Source: Tachypleus tridentatus
Lineage: Eukaryota; Arthropoda; Merostomata; Xiphosura; Limulidae
Reading direction: 5' to 3'
NCBI RefSeq assembly: GCF_004210375.1
Contig: NC_134827.1
Span: 103,215,285-103,279,284 of the forward strand
DNA length: 64,000 nt
Below are positions 37,607-47,561 of this stretch, one piece after another. The notes below the pieces were generated by a model. That model worked only from the letters and a program-made list of their open reading frames with translations. It made no database searches and was not told the origin of the DNA. Within the stretch, counting starts at the first letter, position 1. Every line of letters starts with the position of its first letter. Both the position numbers and the translations under genes were made by a program.

Positions 37607-38055
37607 CACACCAGGTTGAGAATCAGAGTTGTGTTTTGGTTGACAATCTTTATAACAACAAAATAAAGTGTAAGGACAAGGGTTTGAGCCCACCCTGAGA
37701 ACATACGGGTCACTGTTGCCTCGAAGGAAGACATGCAATCAGAAGCCCACTATCACCTGAAGATTTGACTGTCTCCCTCTTTTGACGCTCGAGGAATATT
37801 CTGTGGTTGAACACGGAATCAAAACCTTCTTTTCAGCTCCGAAATCCAGAGACCAACCACAGGACCAACCCCGACCTAGACTTCTTCGAAATTGGTCCGA
37901 CAGGATTATACATTTCCCCTAGTAAAAATGCCTGTATTAAGATAACTATATGGTAAAGAAAAGTACCCTGTGATCTAGAGTAAAAATTGTATAATTTCAA
38001 ATACTAAGCCTTATTTGAAACGTCCATAGAAGAAAACTTTTAATATTAACCGTTA
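37607..38055. other. Unique sequence
   Basis: No gene or known repeat was recognised. Confidence 0.4.
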
Positions 38056-38184
38056 GGCTCCAATAACGCAGCGGTATGTCTGTCAACTTAAAAAAGGTAG
38101 AAACCCGGTTTTCGATACCCGTGATGGGCGGAACACAGATAGCCCATTCTACAGCTTTGTACTTAACTGGAAACAAACAAATAA
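38056..38184 (+). mobile_element. SINE family B copy
   Basis: Forward copy: A-box-like AACGCAGCGGTATGTCTG, B-box region CGGTTTTCGATACCCG, then GGGCGGAACACAGATAGCCC, TACAGCTTTGTACTTAACTG and the AAACAAACAAATAAG tail. The copy is close to complete. Confidence 0.8.
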
Positions 38185-38217
38185 GTAATCATTTTTAACT
38201 GGCGTCCATAATTAGAT

Positions 38218-38470
38218 TTAATCTGCATTTCGCGCAATGTTACTCAAGTGCTATTTGGACTAACCGTCCCTAGACTAGAGGTAAGACAACGAACCGACAA
38301 TTCCACTGCTAACTCTCAAGGTACTCTATTACCAACTAATAGTGAAATTGAATATCACATTATAACGCTCCCACGGTTGAAAGAACAAGCAAGTCCGGTG
38401 AATGGAATTCGAACCCACAACTCACAGATTGCGAGTAGAACGTCTTAATCTTTAGACCGTGCCAGACCTA
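38218..38470 (-). mobile_element. SINE family A, diverged copy
   Basis: Reverse copy: ATTTCGCGCAATGTTACTCA, CCGTCCCTAGACTAGAGG, ACATTATAACGCTCCCACGG and GGAATTCGAACCCAC (B box) in order, ending in the head. The region between the two body blocks is shortened. Old insertion. Confidence 0.8.
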
Positions 38471-38920
38471 GTATGCAAGAAGGCTGGGAAATGTTGAGAA
38501 AACACCAGAAACTGGTGTACCATCCATGTGGCTAGATGTCGCTCGTTTCGCAGAGAAGTCAACTGCATAATAACGAAAGGTTTTCTATCACACAGAATAA
38601 AAACTCCATTCATCATTTACCTGTGTGTTAAGTAGCCTGCATTAATAACACCTAATTATTAATGTTACCATTGGTTATAAGACTATCACAAAAAAGAGGC
38701 CAATATATAATAAAAATAAGTAAGAACAAAAACCATATTGGATTACGTTTTAAAACAAAACACTTTCAGGATGTGTGTAAAGTCTGGAACCACGGACACA
38801 GCAAGGAATTATAGAAAATGTGTTTCACGTGCTGTTCTTTTAATTCCAAATATTAACAGCAGGCGTCGCTAGATCCTCTCGTGCCATGACAGCCCTGTAA
38901 TTAGTCACGCGTCTGAAGTT
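38471..38920. other. Unique sequence
   Basis: No gene or known repeat was recognised. Confidence 0.4.
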
Positions 38921-39085
38921 TGGTTTATTTATTTGCTGTTGTTTTTGATTTCGTACAAAGAATAATGCGATTGAATGTAACATTATAACACCCCAACGGC
39001 TAAAAGGGCGAGTATCATGTTTGATCAAACAGGAACTCGAACCCACGATCCTCAAGTTACGAGTCGAGCTACCTAGTACAAGTTG
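38921..39085 (-). mobile_element. SINE family A copy with internal deletion
   Basis: In reverse orientation the 3' tail and end (TTGATTTCGTACAAAG) join directly to the ACATTATAACACCCC block and the head (AACTCGAACCCACGATCC). About 100 bp of the central body is missing. Confidence 0.75.
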
Positions 39086-39483
39086 CAATACCCATTAGCT
39101 GACAAGGAGTGTTTGAACTTAATTAAAATAATTGAAATGTAACAACAATAATTTATTTCAATGTAATAACTCGGAAACAAATTTTTTCTCGAAATTTTAA
39201 GATTATACTTACGTTTCTTTACAAACAACATTTACAGTTTGCTTTCCACCCACCAACAAATAAAGATTTGTAGCTGATCCCACACCAGATCTCATCGGCC
39301 ATGAGAAAACTACGGTTGTTTAATAAACAGTCCAGCAACTTTCATACTTTGATCTTGAATTCCTTTAAAACATTCACCATTGTCTAAAGAGTCAACATGT
39401 TAAAATTGTTTGAGATTGACTCAACAGGTTTTACAAAATAGCAATAGAGCTAAGTTCAACACCTTTAGCTTTACACGGCCAGG
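39086..39483. other. Unique sequence up to the gap
   Basis: No gene was recognised. It borders the assembly gap. The 5' end of the mariner that emerges after the gap is not visible here, so it must lie inside the gap or be missing. Confidence 0.4.
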
Positions 39484-39983
39484 NNNNNNNNNNNNNNNNN
39501 NNNNNNNNNNNNNNNNNNNNNNNNNNNNNNNNNNNNNNNNNNNNNNNNNNNNNNNNNNNNNNNNNNNNNNNNNNNNNNNNNNNNNNNNNNNNNNNNNNNN
39601 NNNNNNNNNNNNNNNNNNNNNNNNNNNNNNNNNNNNNNNNNNNNNNNNNNNNNNNNNNNNNNNNNNNNNNNNNNNNNNNNNNNNNNNNNNNNNNNNNNNN
39701 NNNNNNNNNNNNNNNNNNNNNNNNNNNNNNNNNNNNNNNNNNNNNNNNNNNNNNNNNNNNNNNNNNNNNNNNNNNNNNNNNNNNNNNNNNNNNNNNNNNN
39801 NNNNNNNNNNNNNNNNNNNNNNNNNNNNNNNNNNNNNNNNNNNNNNNNNNNNNNNNNNNNNNNNNNNNNNNNNNNNNNNNNNNNNNNNNNNNNNNNNNNN
39901 NNNNNNNNNNNNNNNNNNNNNNNNNNNNNNNNNNNNNNNNNNNNNNNNNNNNNNNNNNNNNNNNNNNNNNNNNNNNNNNNNNN
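39484..39983. other. Assembly gap, exactly 500 N
   Basis: A run of exactly 500 undetermined bases; such a round number is usually a placeholder, so the true distance is unknown. The sequence on its right is the inside of a transposase, so a repeat probably caused the break. Confidence 0.98.
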
Positions 39984-40817
39984 AGTCATCCTGTTGAGTT
40001 TAATGATGACTTGCTGCTGACTGTACTTGATGAAGATTGTGCTGTAACAGTTGAAGAACTAGAAGCTTAATTCAACCCAATCAACAGTTACTTGTCATCT
40101 GCAACAGCTTGGAAAGGTGTCAACACTTGGAAAATGTGTCCCGTATGATTTGACAGAAGCCAACCTTAGAGCAAGAGTGGACATTTGTACTTCTCTGCAC
40201 TCTCGTGAACGTAAGTCAACTGTTTTGGACAGGTTACTGACTGGAGATGAAAAATGGATATATTAAAAAATATTAAGCGCCGCAGACAATGGCTCAGTGC
40301 AGGTAAATTAGCTAAAGCACAGCTTAAAATGGACCTCCACCTTAGGAAAGTCTTGTTAAGTGTTTGGTGGGATATTGTTGGTGTGATCCACTTTGAGTTG
40401 CTGCCACTCAATGTAATGATTACATCAGACTTCTGTTGTCAACAGTTAGTGCACTTGAATGTTGCACTGAAAGAAAAGAGGCCTGCTTTGATCAATTGTA
40501 AAGGTGTTGTGTTACACCAGGACAATGCACGGTCCCATACAGCAAGGACCACATCTGTAAAGATTGAAGAGCTAGACTGGCAAAAACTTCCACATCCTTC
40601 TTATTCTCCAGACCTTGTCCCATCTGATTATCATCTGTTCCGAAGTTTGCAGAACTATCTTGATGGAAAAGAACTTGGAACAGATGAAGACGTCAAAACT
40701 ACCCTCTCTACATTCTTTTCCTCCAAATCCCAAGAATTTTATAGAAGTGACATTCAAAAGTTCGTGAATCGTTGGCAGGAAGTAATTAATAATAATGGAA
40801 CATACATTATTGATTAA
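39984..40817 (+). pseudogene. Mariner transposase, broken (DD34D)
   Basis: This encodes a cut-and-paste DNA transposase of the mariner family. Recognisable in order: part of the helix-turn-helix region (SHPVEFNDDLLLTVLDED, then STVTCHLQQLGKV), the VPYDLTEANLRARVDICTSL linker, TGDEKWIY with the first catalytic D at 40246, VVLHQDNARSHTA with the second D at 40521, SPDLVPSDYHLF with the third D at 40626, and the C-terminal NNGTYIID. Exactly 34 residues separate the second and third D, as in mariner. The reading frame changes at least twice (near 40070 and just after KWIY at about 40264), and a stop follows KWIY, so the gene is dead. The longest intact frame is the C-terminal 187 codons (40254-40817). 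The N-terminus is missing in the gap. Confidence 0.93.
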
Positions 40818-40899
40818 ATAACATTAAAAGTGTTTGAAATCCTCTCTCTTTTTCAGAACATAAATTGTACATTACTTAAGGAATGACCTGATATATAAA
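39984..40899 (+). mobile_element. Mariner element, 5' end lost in the gap
   Basis: The transposase remnant is followed by about 50 bp of 3' untranslated sequence and a probable 3' terminal inverted repeat (ATTACTTAAGGAATGACCTG, 40871-40890) ending in TATATA, consistent with the TA target of the superfamily. The matching 5' inverted repeat should read CAGGTCATTCC and is not found left of the gap. It is non-autonomous in its present state. Confidence 0.88.
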
Positions 40900-41890
40900 T
40901 AAACCATTCTCAGTAATCTCTGTTAATATCCAACATTGACTTCCGACCAAAAGAAACTGTAAACTTAGAATAGAACTTAACCTGGCCATCAACAAACATT
41001 TCTTACAGTTCCAGTTATAAAAACTATAATCCTTTGTTTTATTAGCTATTACCCTTGTTGTTAACGGTATTTTGGACCGTAATTTCAATAATATTGTACA
41101 AAACTCGAACAAGTTGCATTAATCTCATGATGTGGGTGTGTTTCTATTCAAATGCCATTCAAGCTAAAGTGGCTCTTGGAAGTTTTCTTATCGTAATATT
41201 CAGAACGATGACCAATCAAATCGCTCTAGAATCTTTCAGTTACACATTTAACAGTTCTTTTCTACGCTCAGATTTTATCGCCAGAGGGTAAAACATTTGT
41301 TATTTGTTCACTTGAAGCTGATTTGAAAGAAGAGTGGCGGTCTATTTCACCAAATATATAACATTAATAAGTTGCTAGTATCAGAAACAGCTATGTTTAA
41401 TAGTTAATAAAAAGGTGAACCCATCTCATGCTAAAATGAATCAGCATCTTCCTTCTCAAAGTGTGAATTAATGTGAATAAATCTTAGATTTATGGAAAAA
41501 GGTAAATAAATGAATAAAGTAAAGGGTTAACAACATAAAACCAAAAGTTTTATTGGAATACAAACAGATTATCCTCGAGTTTTATTGAAAAAGCTGTTCG
41601 TTTTATGTCTGATTTGTTGTTTTAAAGATATATATATACTAATATATATTATGAACCCATAATATTAAGAAAACTCAAGCCATGGGCAGTTGCTCAATAT
41701 ATACAATATTAAATATGATTGTTTTTGTCACCTATGTATGGCGTTAAATAAGATTGAGTGATAACATGTTCGTACAATATTTTTCCGTTGCATCAGCTCA
41801 GACATTATTGGATGAACGCAATATATTCAATTAGGCCCAAATTAAGAGCATAGTTTTTACCATGTGTGGTAAATCATTTTTTGTTTTCCA
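40900..41890. other. Unique AT-rich sequence
   Basis: No gene was recognised. A plus-strand open frame (41055-41291) has no recognisable domain. A short TA-rich run occurs near 41627-41650. Confidence 0.45.
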
Positions 41891-41897
41891 CCAGGAT

Positions 41898-42640
41898 GTA
41901 CAACACTGAGGATGAGTTAGTTTCAACTTCTTGTCAGTACAACACTGAGGATGAGTTAGTTTCAACTTCTTGTCAGTACAACACTGAGGATGAGTTAGTT
42001 TCAACTTCTTGTCAGTACAACACTGAGGATGAGTTAGTTTCAACTTCTTGTCAGTACAACACTGAGGATGAGTTAGTTTCAACTTCTTGTCAGTACAACA
42101 CTGAGGATAAGTTAGTTTCAACTTCTTGTCAGTACAACACTGAGGATGAGTTAGTTTCAACTTCTTGTCAGTACAACACTGAGGATGAGTTAGTTTCAAC
42201 TTCTTGTCAGTACAACACTGAGGATGAGTTAGTTTCAACTTCTTGTCAGTACAACACTGAGGAGATGAGTTAGTTTCAACTTCTTGTCAGTACAACACTG
42301 AGGATGAGTTAGTTTCAACTTCTTGTCAGTACAACACTGAGGATGAGTTAGTTTCAACTTCTTGTCAGTACAACACTGAGGATGAGTTAGTTTCAACTTC
42401 TTGTCAGTACAACACTGAGGATGAGTTAGTTTCAACTTCTTGTCAGTACAACACTGAGGATGAGTTAGTTTCAACTTCTTGTCAGTACAACATTGAGGAT
42501 GAGTTAGTTTCAACTTCTTGTCAGTACAACACTGAGGATGAGTTAGTTTCAACTTCTTGTCAGTACAACATTGAGGATGAGTTAGTTTCAACTTCTTGTC
42601 AGTACAACACTGAGGATGAGTTAGTTTCAACTTCTTGTCA
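41898..42640. repeat. Minisatellite, 39-bp unit, 19 copies
   Basis: Near-identical units begin CAACACTGAGGATGAG and end TCAACTTCTTGTCAGTA. As 39 is 13 codons, both strands read open (YNTEDELVSTSCQ on plus, KLKLTHPQCCTD on minus). A 2-bp insertion near 42260 breaks both frames mid-array, and the few substitutions change amino acids, so it is not under coding selection. The very low divergence points to recent expansion. Confidence 0.96.
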
Positions 42641-42654
42641 CAGACTACACTAAA

Positions 42655-44005
42655 AATGATATGAAACATAATAATGTTCTTTGTCATATTTTTTACTTAC
42701 TTTTGATTGATTTGGTTGGTTTTGAATTTCGCCCAAAACTACACGAGGGCTATCTGCAATCGCCGTCCCTAATTTAGCAATGTAAGACTAGAGAGAAGGC
42801 AGATAGTCATCACCAATTCTTGGGCTACTCTTTTTACCAACGAATAGTGGGATTGATCATAAGATTATAACTCCCCACGGCTATAAGGGCGAGCATGTTT
42901 GGTGTGACGGAGATTCGAACCCGCGACCCTCGGATCACGAGTCGAGTGTCTTAACCATCTGGCCATGCCGGATCTTTCCTTTTGCACTTCCCGAGTAACC
43001 GTTATGAAACATAATCATGCTCTTTGTCATATATTTTTACTTCCTTTTGCACTTCCTGAGGAACCGTTATGAAACATAATCATGCTCTTTGTCATATATT
43101 TTTACTTCCTTTTGCACTTCCTGAGGAACCGTTATAAAACATAATCATGCTCTTTGTCATATATTTTTACTTCCTTTTGCACTTCCTGAGGAACCGTTAT
43201 GAAACATAATCATGCTCTTTGTCATATATTTTTACTTCCTTTTGCACTTCCTGAGGAACCGTTATAAAACATAACCATGCTCTTTGTCATATATTTTTAC
43301 TTCCTTTTGCACTTCCTGAGGAACCGTTATGAAACATAATCATGTTCTTTGTCCTATTTTTTTACTTCCTTTTGCACTTCCTGAGGAACCGTTATGAAAC
43401 ATAATCATGTTCTTTGTCATATTTTTTTACTTCCTTTTGCACTTCCTGAGGAACCGTTATAATACATAATCATGCTCTTTGTCATATTTTTTTACTTCCT
43501 TTTGCACTTCCTGAGGAACCGTTATAATACATAATCATGCTCTTTGTCATATATTTTTACTTCCTTTTGCACTTCCTGAGGAACCGTTATGAAACATAAT
43601 CATGCTCTTTGTCATATATTTTTACTTCCTTTTGCACTTCCTGAGGAACCGTTATGAAACATAATCATGCTCTTTGTCATATATTTTTACTTCCTTTTGC
43701 ACTTCCTGAGGAACCGTTATAAAACATAATCATGCTCTTTGTCATATATTTTTACTTCCTTTTGCACTTCCTGAGGAACCGTTATGAAACATAATCATGT
43801 TCTTTGTCATATTTTTTTACTTCCTTTTGCACTTCCTGAGGAACCGTTATAATACATAATCATGCTCTTTGTCATATTTTTTTACTTCCTTTTGCACTTC
43901 CTGAGGAACCGTTATAATACATAATCATGCTCTTTGTCATATATTTTTACTTCCTTTTGCACTTCCTGAGGAACCGTTATAATACAATTTACTATTTCTC
44001 GTATA
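42655..44005. repeat. Minisatellite, 65-bp unit, about 17 copies, split by a SINE
   Basis: The unit runs from TTCCTTTTGCACTTCCTGAG through AACCGTTAT and CATAATCATG to TTTGTCATAT. Variant letters (GAAAC, AAAAC or AATAC after GTTAT; ATGCT or ATGTT) show a short block of three units repeated. One unit (42655-42705) lies left of an inserted SINE and the remaining copies lie to its right, so the SINE sits inside the outermost unit. Confidence 0.94.
42706..42973 (-). mobile_element. SINE family A, inserted into the 65-bp minisatellite
   Basis: A near-full reverse copy: TTTCGCCCAAAACTACACGA, CCGTCCCTAATTTAGCAA, GGAGATTCGAACCCGCGACC and the head ending CTGGCCATGCCGG. Minisatellite sequence lies on both sides. 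CTTACTTTTG (42696-42705) and CTTTCCTTTTG (42974-42984) look like an imperfect target-site duplication. Confidence 0.9.
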
Positions 44006-44680
44006 TTTTACTTCCTTTTCTTTCTTTGTTTTGGACCTATTTCACGATGTTGTCAATGATATCGGTGAACGTTTAGAACCTCAAAAACTGTTAGGTATAA
44101 ACTGCATTATTTTCCGTTAAAAACCGACAGAACCGAAGTCTTTATGCGTCAGTGTCTTAAGGTTTGCCAGAGCAAGTAATACTTACATTCGCACTTCATT
44201 AGAAATCCATCCAGAGTTCACCTTTATCAATCGCTTCGACTTACAGTGGCAGTAATAACATTAAGAAACAGGGCTTTAGAAAACAAAAAACCACTTCAAT
44301 ACAGTGCTGGCGTGAAAAGCTAACGTTTAGAAAGCAAACCATATATTCTACAGTCTCTTGATGGTAGTTTAGCTTCTGAACCCAATAACAAACTAATTCA
44401 ATGGCTGATATTTAAGTTTATATAAAGTTCCAGCTAATGGCGATATAGCTAAATCTTAATTTCGCTACAGACGTACACAAATATAGTAAATACTCGGAGA
44501 GGAAGGCAGAGAAGCAGGTATATTGTAATTGGTGGCTGTTCTTAGGATAATATACATCATCATTTTGTTCATGTGTTTTGAATAGAGATACGAATTTGTA
44601 TACAAGTTCCTTAGACGTCTGCAGATATTATGTGAAACTAATACGTAGCTCCTATCTGCGTGTTATAACTGGGCTATGAT
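44006..44680. other. Unique sequence
   Basis: No gene or known repeat was recognised. Confidence 0.4.
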
Positions 44681-44789
44681 TTCTTTGTTTGCTGTTAACG
44701 CAAAGCTACACAATGGGCTCTCTGTGCTCTGCCCATCGTGAATATCGAAACCTCAAATCTACTGCTTGTCACGAGGTAGTACGAGCTAA
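44681..44789 (-). mobile_element. SINE family B copy
   Basis: Reverse copy: the tail TTTCTTTGTTTGCTGTTAAC, then CAAAGCTACACAATGGGCTC, GTGCTCTGCCCATCGTG and ATATCGAAACC of the B-box region. The head is eroded. Confidence 0.8.
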
Positions 44790-44815
44790 GAACGTGTGTA
44801 ATCTAATCATCTCAA

Positions 44816-44975
44816 TGTTTAGAATCTAAAACAAATATTAACCTCTCCAACCAACATTACGCTAATCCGTTGTTTAAAATCTAAAACAAATATTAACCTC
44901 TCCAACCAACATTACGCTAATCTGTTGTTTAGAATCTAAAACAAATATTAACCTCTCCAACCAGCATCACAATAA
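44816..44975. repeat. Tandem repeat, 55-bp unit, about 2.9 copies
   Basis: AATCTAAAACAAATATTAAC recurs at 44823, 44878 and 44933, each followed by CTCTCCAACCA. The copies are nearly identical except for the last, truncated one. Confidence 0.9.
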
Positions 44976-45020
44976 AGCGCAAAATGTTTATTTCACTCAC
45001 TATTTTTGAAACAACCGATG

Positions 45021-45240
45021 ACTCAATATGTCAGAAAGAGTTTCAATAACTCAATATGTCAGAAAGAGTTTCAATAACTCAATATGTCAGAAAGAGTTTC
45101 AATAACTCAATATGTCAGAAAGAGTTCCAATGACTTATTATGTCAGAAAGAGTTCCAATGAGTCATTATTTCTGAAAGAATTCTAGTGAGTAGTAATTTC
45201 TGAAAGAGTTCTAATAAGTCTAATTACCTGATATTTGTAA
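45021..45240. repeat. Tandem repeat, 28-bp unit, about 7 copies
   Basis: ACTCAATATGTCAGAAAGAG followed by TTTCAATA repeats perfectly at first and then decays to the right (ATTTCTGAAAGAGTTCTAAT forms), giving a clear gradient of age across the array. Confidence 0.9.
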
Positions 45241-45290
45241 AAGAGTCCTGATGACTTATTATTCCTAAAACAATCCAGATGAAGACAATT

Positions 45291-45380
45291 CGTTGTTTGT
45301 TTGTTATTAATCACAAAGCTACACAAAAGGCTATCTCTGTTCTGCTCAACAAAAACATATAGCTATGCCACTAAGAAGGA
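45291..45380 (-). mobile_element. SINE family B, truncated and diverged
   Basis: Reverse copy: GTTGTTTGTTTGTTATTAAT tail, CACAAAGCTACACAAAAGGC and CTGTTCTGCTCAAC. The tRNA-like head is largely replaced or lost. Confidence 0.65.
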
Positions 45381-45479
45381 TAAAGAAGATATATGAATAA
45401 CAAGAAATATAGTATTCAGGTTGAAAACGTTCAAAACCGGCCTACCCACTATCCCCCTCTTTATAACACTGACTATAAC

Positions 45480-45729
45480 GACTTCTGGAGCCTCGGCCCG
45501 GGTCGCGGGTTCGAATCTCCGTCGCACCAAACATGTTCGGCCTATCAGCCGTGGAGGCGTTATAATGTGACGGTCAATCCCACTATTCGTTGGTAAAAGA
45601 GTAGCCCAAGAGTCGGAGGTGGGTGGTGATGACTACCTGCCTTCCCTCTAGTCTTACACTGCTAAACTAAGGACGGCTAGCGCAGATAGCCCTCGTGTAG
45701 CTTTGAGCGAAATTAAAAAACAAATAAAT
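45480..45729 (+). mobile_element. SINE family A, well-kept body, damaged head
   Basis: Forward copy with an intact B box (GCGGGTTCGAATCTCC), then CACCAAACATGTTCGGCC, GGCGTTATAATGTGACGG, GATGACTACCTGCC, CGCAGATAGCCCTCGTGTAG and the AAACAAATAAAT tail. The first 40 bp of the head are scrambled or missing. Confidence 0.88.
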
Positions 45730-45851
45730 CTAACACCTCCTAGAGAACAAAAAATTCGTTTTTCGTAACATCAGTTAAAACCTACTTATAAATTTCTATT
45801 TGTAACAAATTATATGGATCCAAGAAAAAGGAGATAATCTAAGGTAAAACT

Positions 45852-45950
45852 GTTATTTTATTTATTTATTTATATTTAAGAACAAAACTGCACAATGGGC
45901 TATCTGTGATGTGCCCTCCATGAGTATCGAAACTCGATGGTAAACTGTAT
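45852..45950 (-). mobile_element. SINE family B copy
   Basis: Reverse copy: TTTATTTATTTATTTATATT tail, CAAAACTGCACAATGGGCTA, GCCCTCCATGAGTATCGAAA. The head is incomplete. Confidence 0.7.
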
Positions 45951-46020
45951 AAGTCTTTTAGACTTAATTTTACGTCACTGAAGGGCTAAAACTTTTTTTT
46001 TGTTGTTTTTCCGAGTAAAT

Positions 46021-46085
46021 CTATTTGTTTGTAGTTGTGCACAAGCTACACAATGAACTATATGGTCTCTGTCAATCACAGAGGA
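46021..46085 (-). mobile_element. SINE family B fragment
   Basis: Only the 3' half is recognisable in reverse orientation (ATTTGTTTGTAGTTGTGCAC, AAGCTACACAATGAAC). Confidence 0.5.
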
Positions 46086-46221
46086 AGACATAACACCTTC
46101 GTCCACCTTCAAGAAAATGAAACATAACACATCTAAATTTAACAAATTATAGAATCACCTCTTCTGAGTTAATTGTACTTGGCCAATTCACATGCCTAAT
46201 GTAAACCATTATTTAACAAAA

Positions 46222-47283
46222 TACACTGAGTAACCACTTTATTAAGTACACCTGTTCTTTAACACAAATAGCCAAACAGCGAACCATGTGGCTGAAATTC
46301 AATACGTAAAACATGCAGACGTGGTCACGAGGTTCATCGTTGTTAGCCCAAACATTAGAATGAGGAAGATGTGTGATCCAAGCAATTTTGACCGTGGTAT
46401 GATTGTTAGTGCCAGACGTGATGAATCCACCATCTCTGAAACTGCTGACCTCCTGAGATTTTCACGCACTACAGTCTCTAGAGCTCACAGAGAATAGTAC
46501 GAAAACAAACCTAGTAAGTGGCAGTTCTGTGGGCGAAAACACCTTGTTAATGAGAGAAGACAGGAGAGTGGCCAGACTCGTTCAAGCTGACAGGAAGACC
46601 ACAATTACTCAAATAACTACTCTTTACAACAGTGGTGTACAGAAGGGCATCTTTGAAAACACGTGTTGAACTTCGAAGCGAATGGGCTACAGCAGAAGTA
46701 GACCATGTCGGGTTCCACTCCTGTCAGCTAAGAACTGGAAGGTGAGACTACAGTGGACACGGGATCACCAAAACTGGACGATTGAAGATAGGAGAAACGT
46801 GGCCTGGTCTGACGAACCTCGATTTCTGCTGCGACATGCAGATGGTAGGGTCAGAATGTGGTGTGCAAATGAACATCATTTGATTACCACGGCGTACCTG
46901 CACATTGCTGCTGACAATGTGCAGTCTATCCGTTTTCCAATTGCCACTTCCAGCAGGATTATGCGCCATGGCACAAAGCACGCATCCTCTTAAGCTGGTT
47001 CCACTAACATGAGAGTGACTTCAGTGTACTCCAATGGCCTGCACAATCTCCAGAACTCAATCTAATAGAGAATTTCTGGGATGAGATGGAACGGAAGGTT
47101 CGCGATATCAATGTGTAGCCAACAAATCTGCAGGAATTGCATGACGTCATCGAGCCACAAAATCTCTGAGGAATGTTTCCAAGACCTTGTTGAAACAATG
47201 CCACAAAGAATTCAAACAGTCGTGAAGGTAAAAGGAGGCCCTATACGGTACTACGAGTAGATATTTAGTGGCCACTGAAAGTG
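46222..47283 (+). mobile_element. Tc1-type DNA transposon, broken
   Basis: The left terminal inverted repeat begins TACACTGAGTAACCACTTTA and the right end carries TTTAGTGGCCACTGAAAGTG, roughly its reverse complement; both abut TA-like ends. The element is about 1.06 kb, shorter than intact relatives because the transposase has an internal deletion. A GT-rich microsatellite follows immediately. Confidence 0.85.
46369..47260 (+). pseudogene. Tc1/mariner-superfamily transposase, degenerate
   Basis: The translation recalls a widespread animal Tc1-like transposase. In order: MCDPSNFDRGMIVSARR and ISETADLLRFSRTTVSRAHR (helix-turn-helix), MGYSRSRPCRVPLLSAKNWK, WTIEDRRNVAWSDEPRFLLR with the first catalytic D at 46811, a deletion of about 45-50 codons after RMW, then AYLHIAADNVQ, FQQDYAPWHKA with the second D at 46957, QSPELNLIENFWDEMERKVR with the catalytic E at 47068, and a C-terminal KVKGGPIRYYE. 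Thirty-six residues separate the second D and the E if that frame is uninterrupted. There are several stops and frameshifts (for example a stop right after AHRE at 46495), so it is inactive. Confidence 0.88.
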
Positions 47284-47561
47284 TGTGTGTGTGTCTGCTT
47301 TTAACTGGCAAACCGTTGGACCCGTTGTTACCAAACAAACAGACATCTCTTAGATAGCTTCGTCTGTGGATTAGAAGATACGACAGCTAGAAAAATATTT
47401 CGATAACTTGAAGAATATTTTCTTCAATTAATTCGTCTTTAAATGATCTGTATTTGGGAGTCAATTACAACACCAAGATGTAATGAAATCTTATACAAAA
47501 TACGAGAATAATTTTATCAATTTTTAGCGAATGTCTTAGATTGATACTCCGCGGGAAAATG

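Noticed and set aside
38248-39088. Open frames at 38248-38448 (plus) and 38840-39088 (minus)
   Set aside because: Each lies over a family A SINE copy.
41055-41291. 78-codon plus-strand frame after the mariner
   Set aside because: No domain, start context or splice support; consistent with chance in AT-rich sequence.
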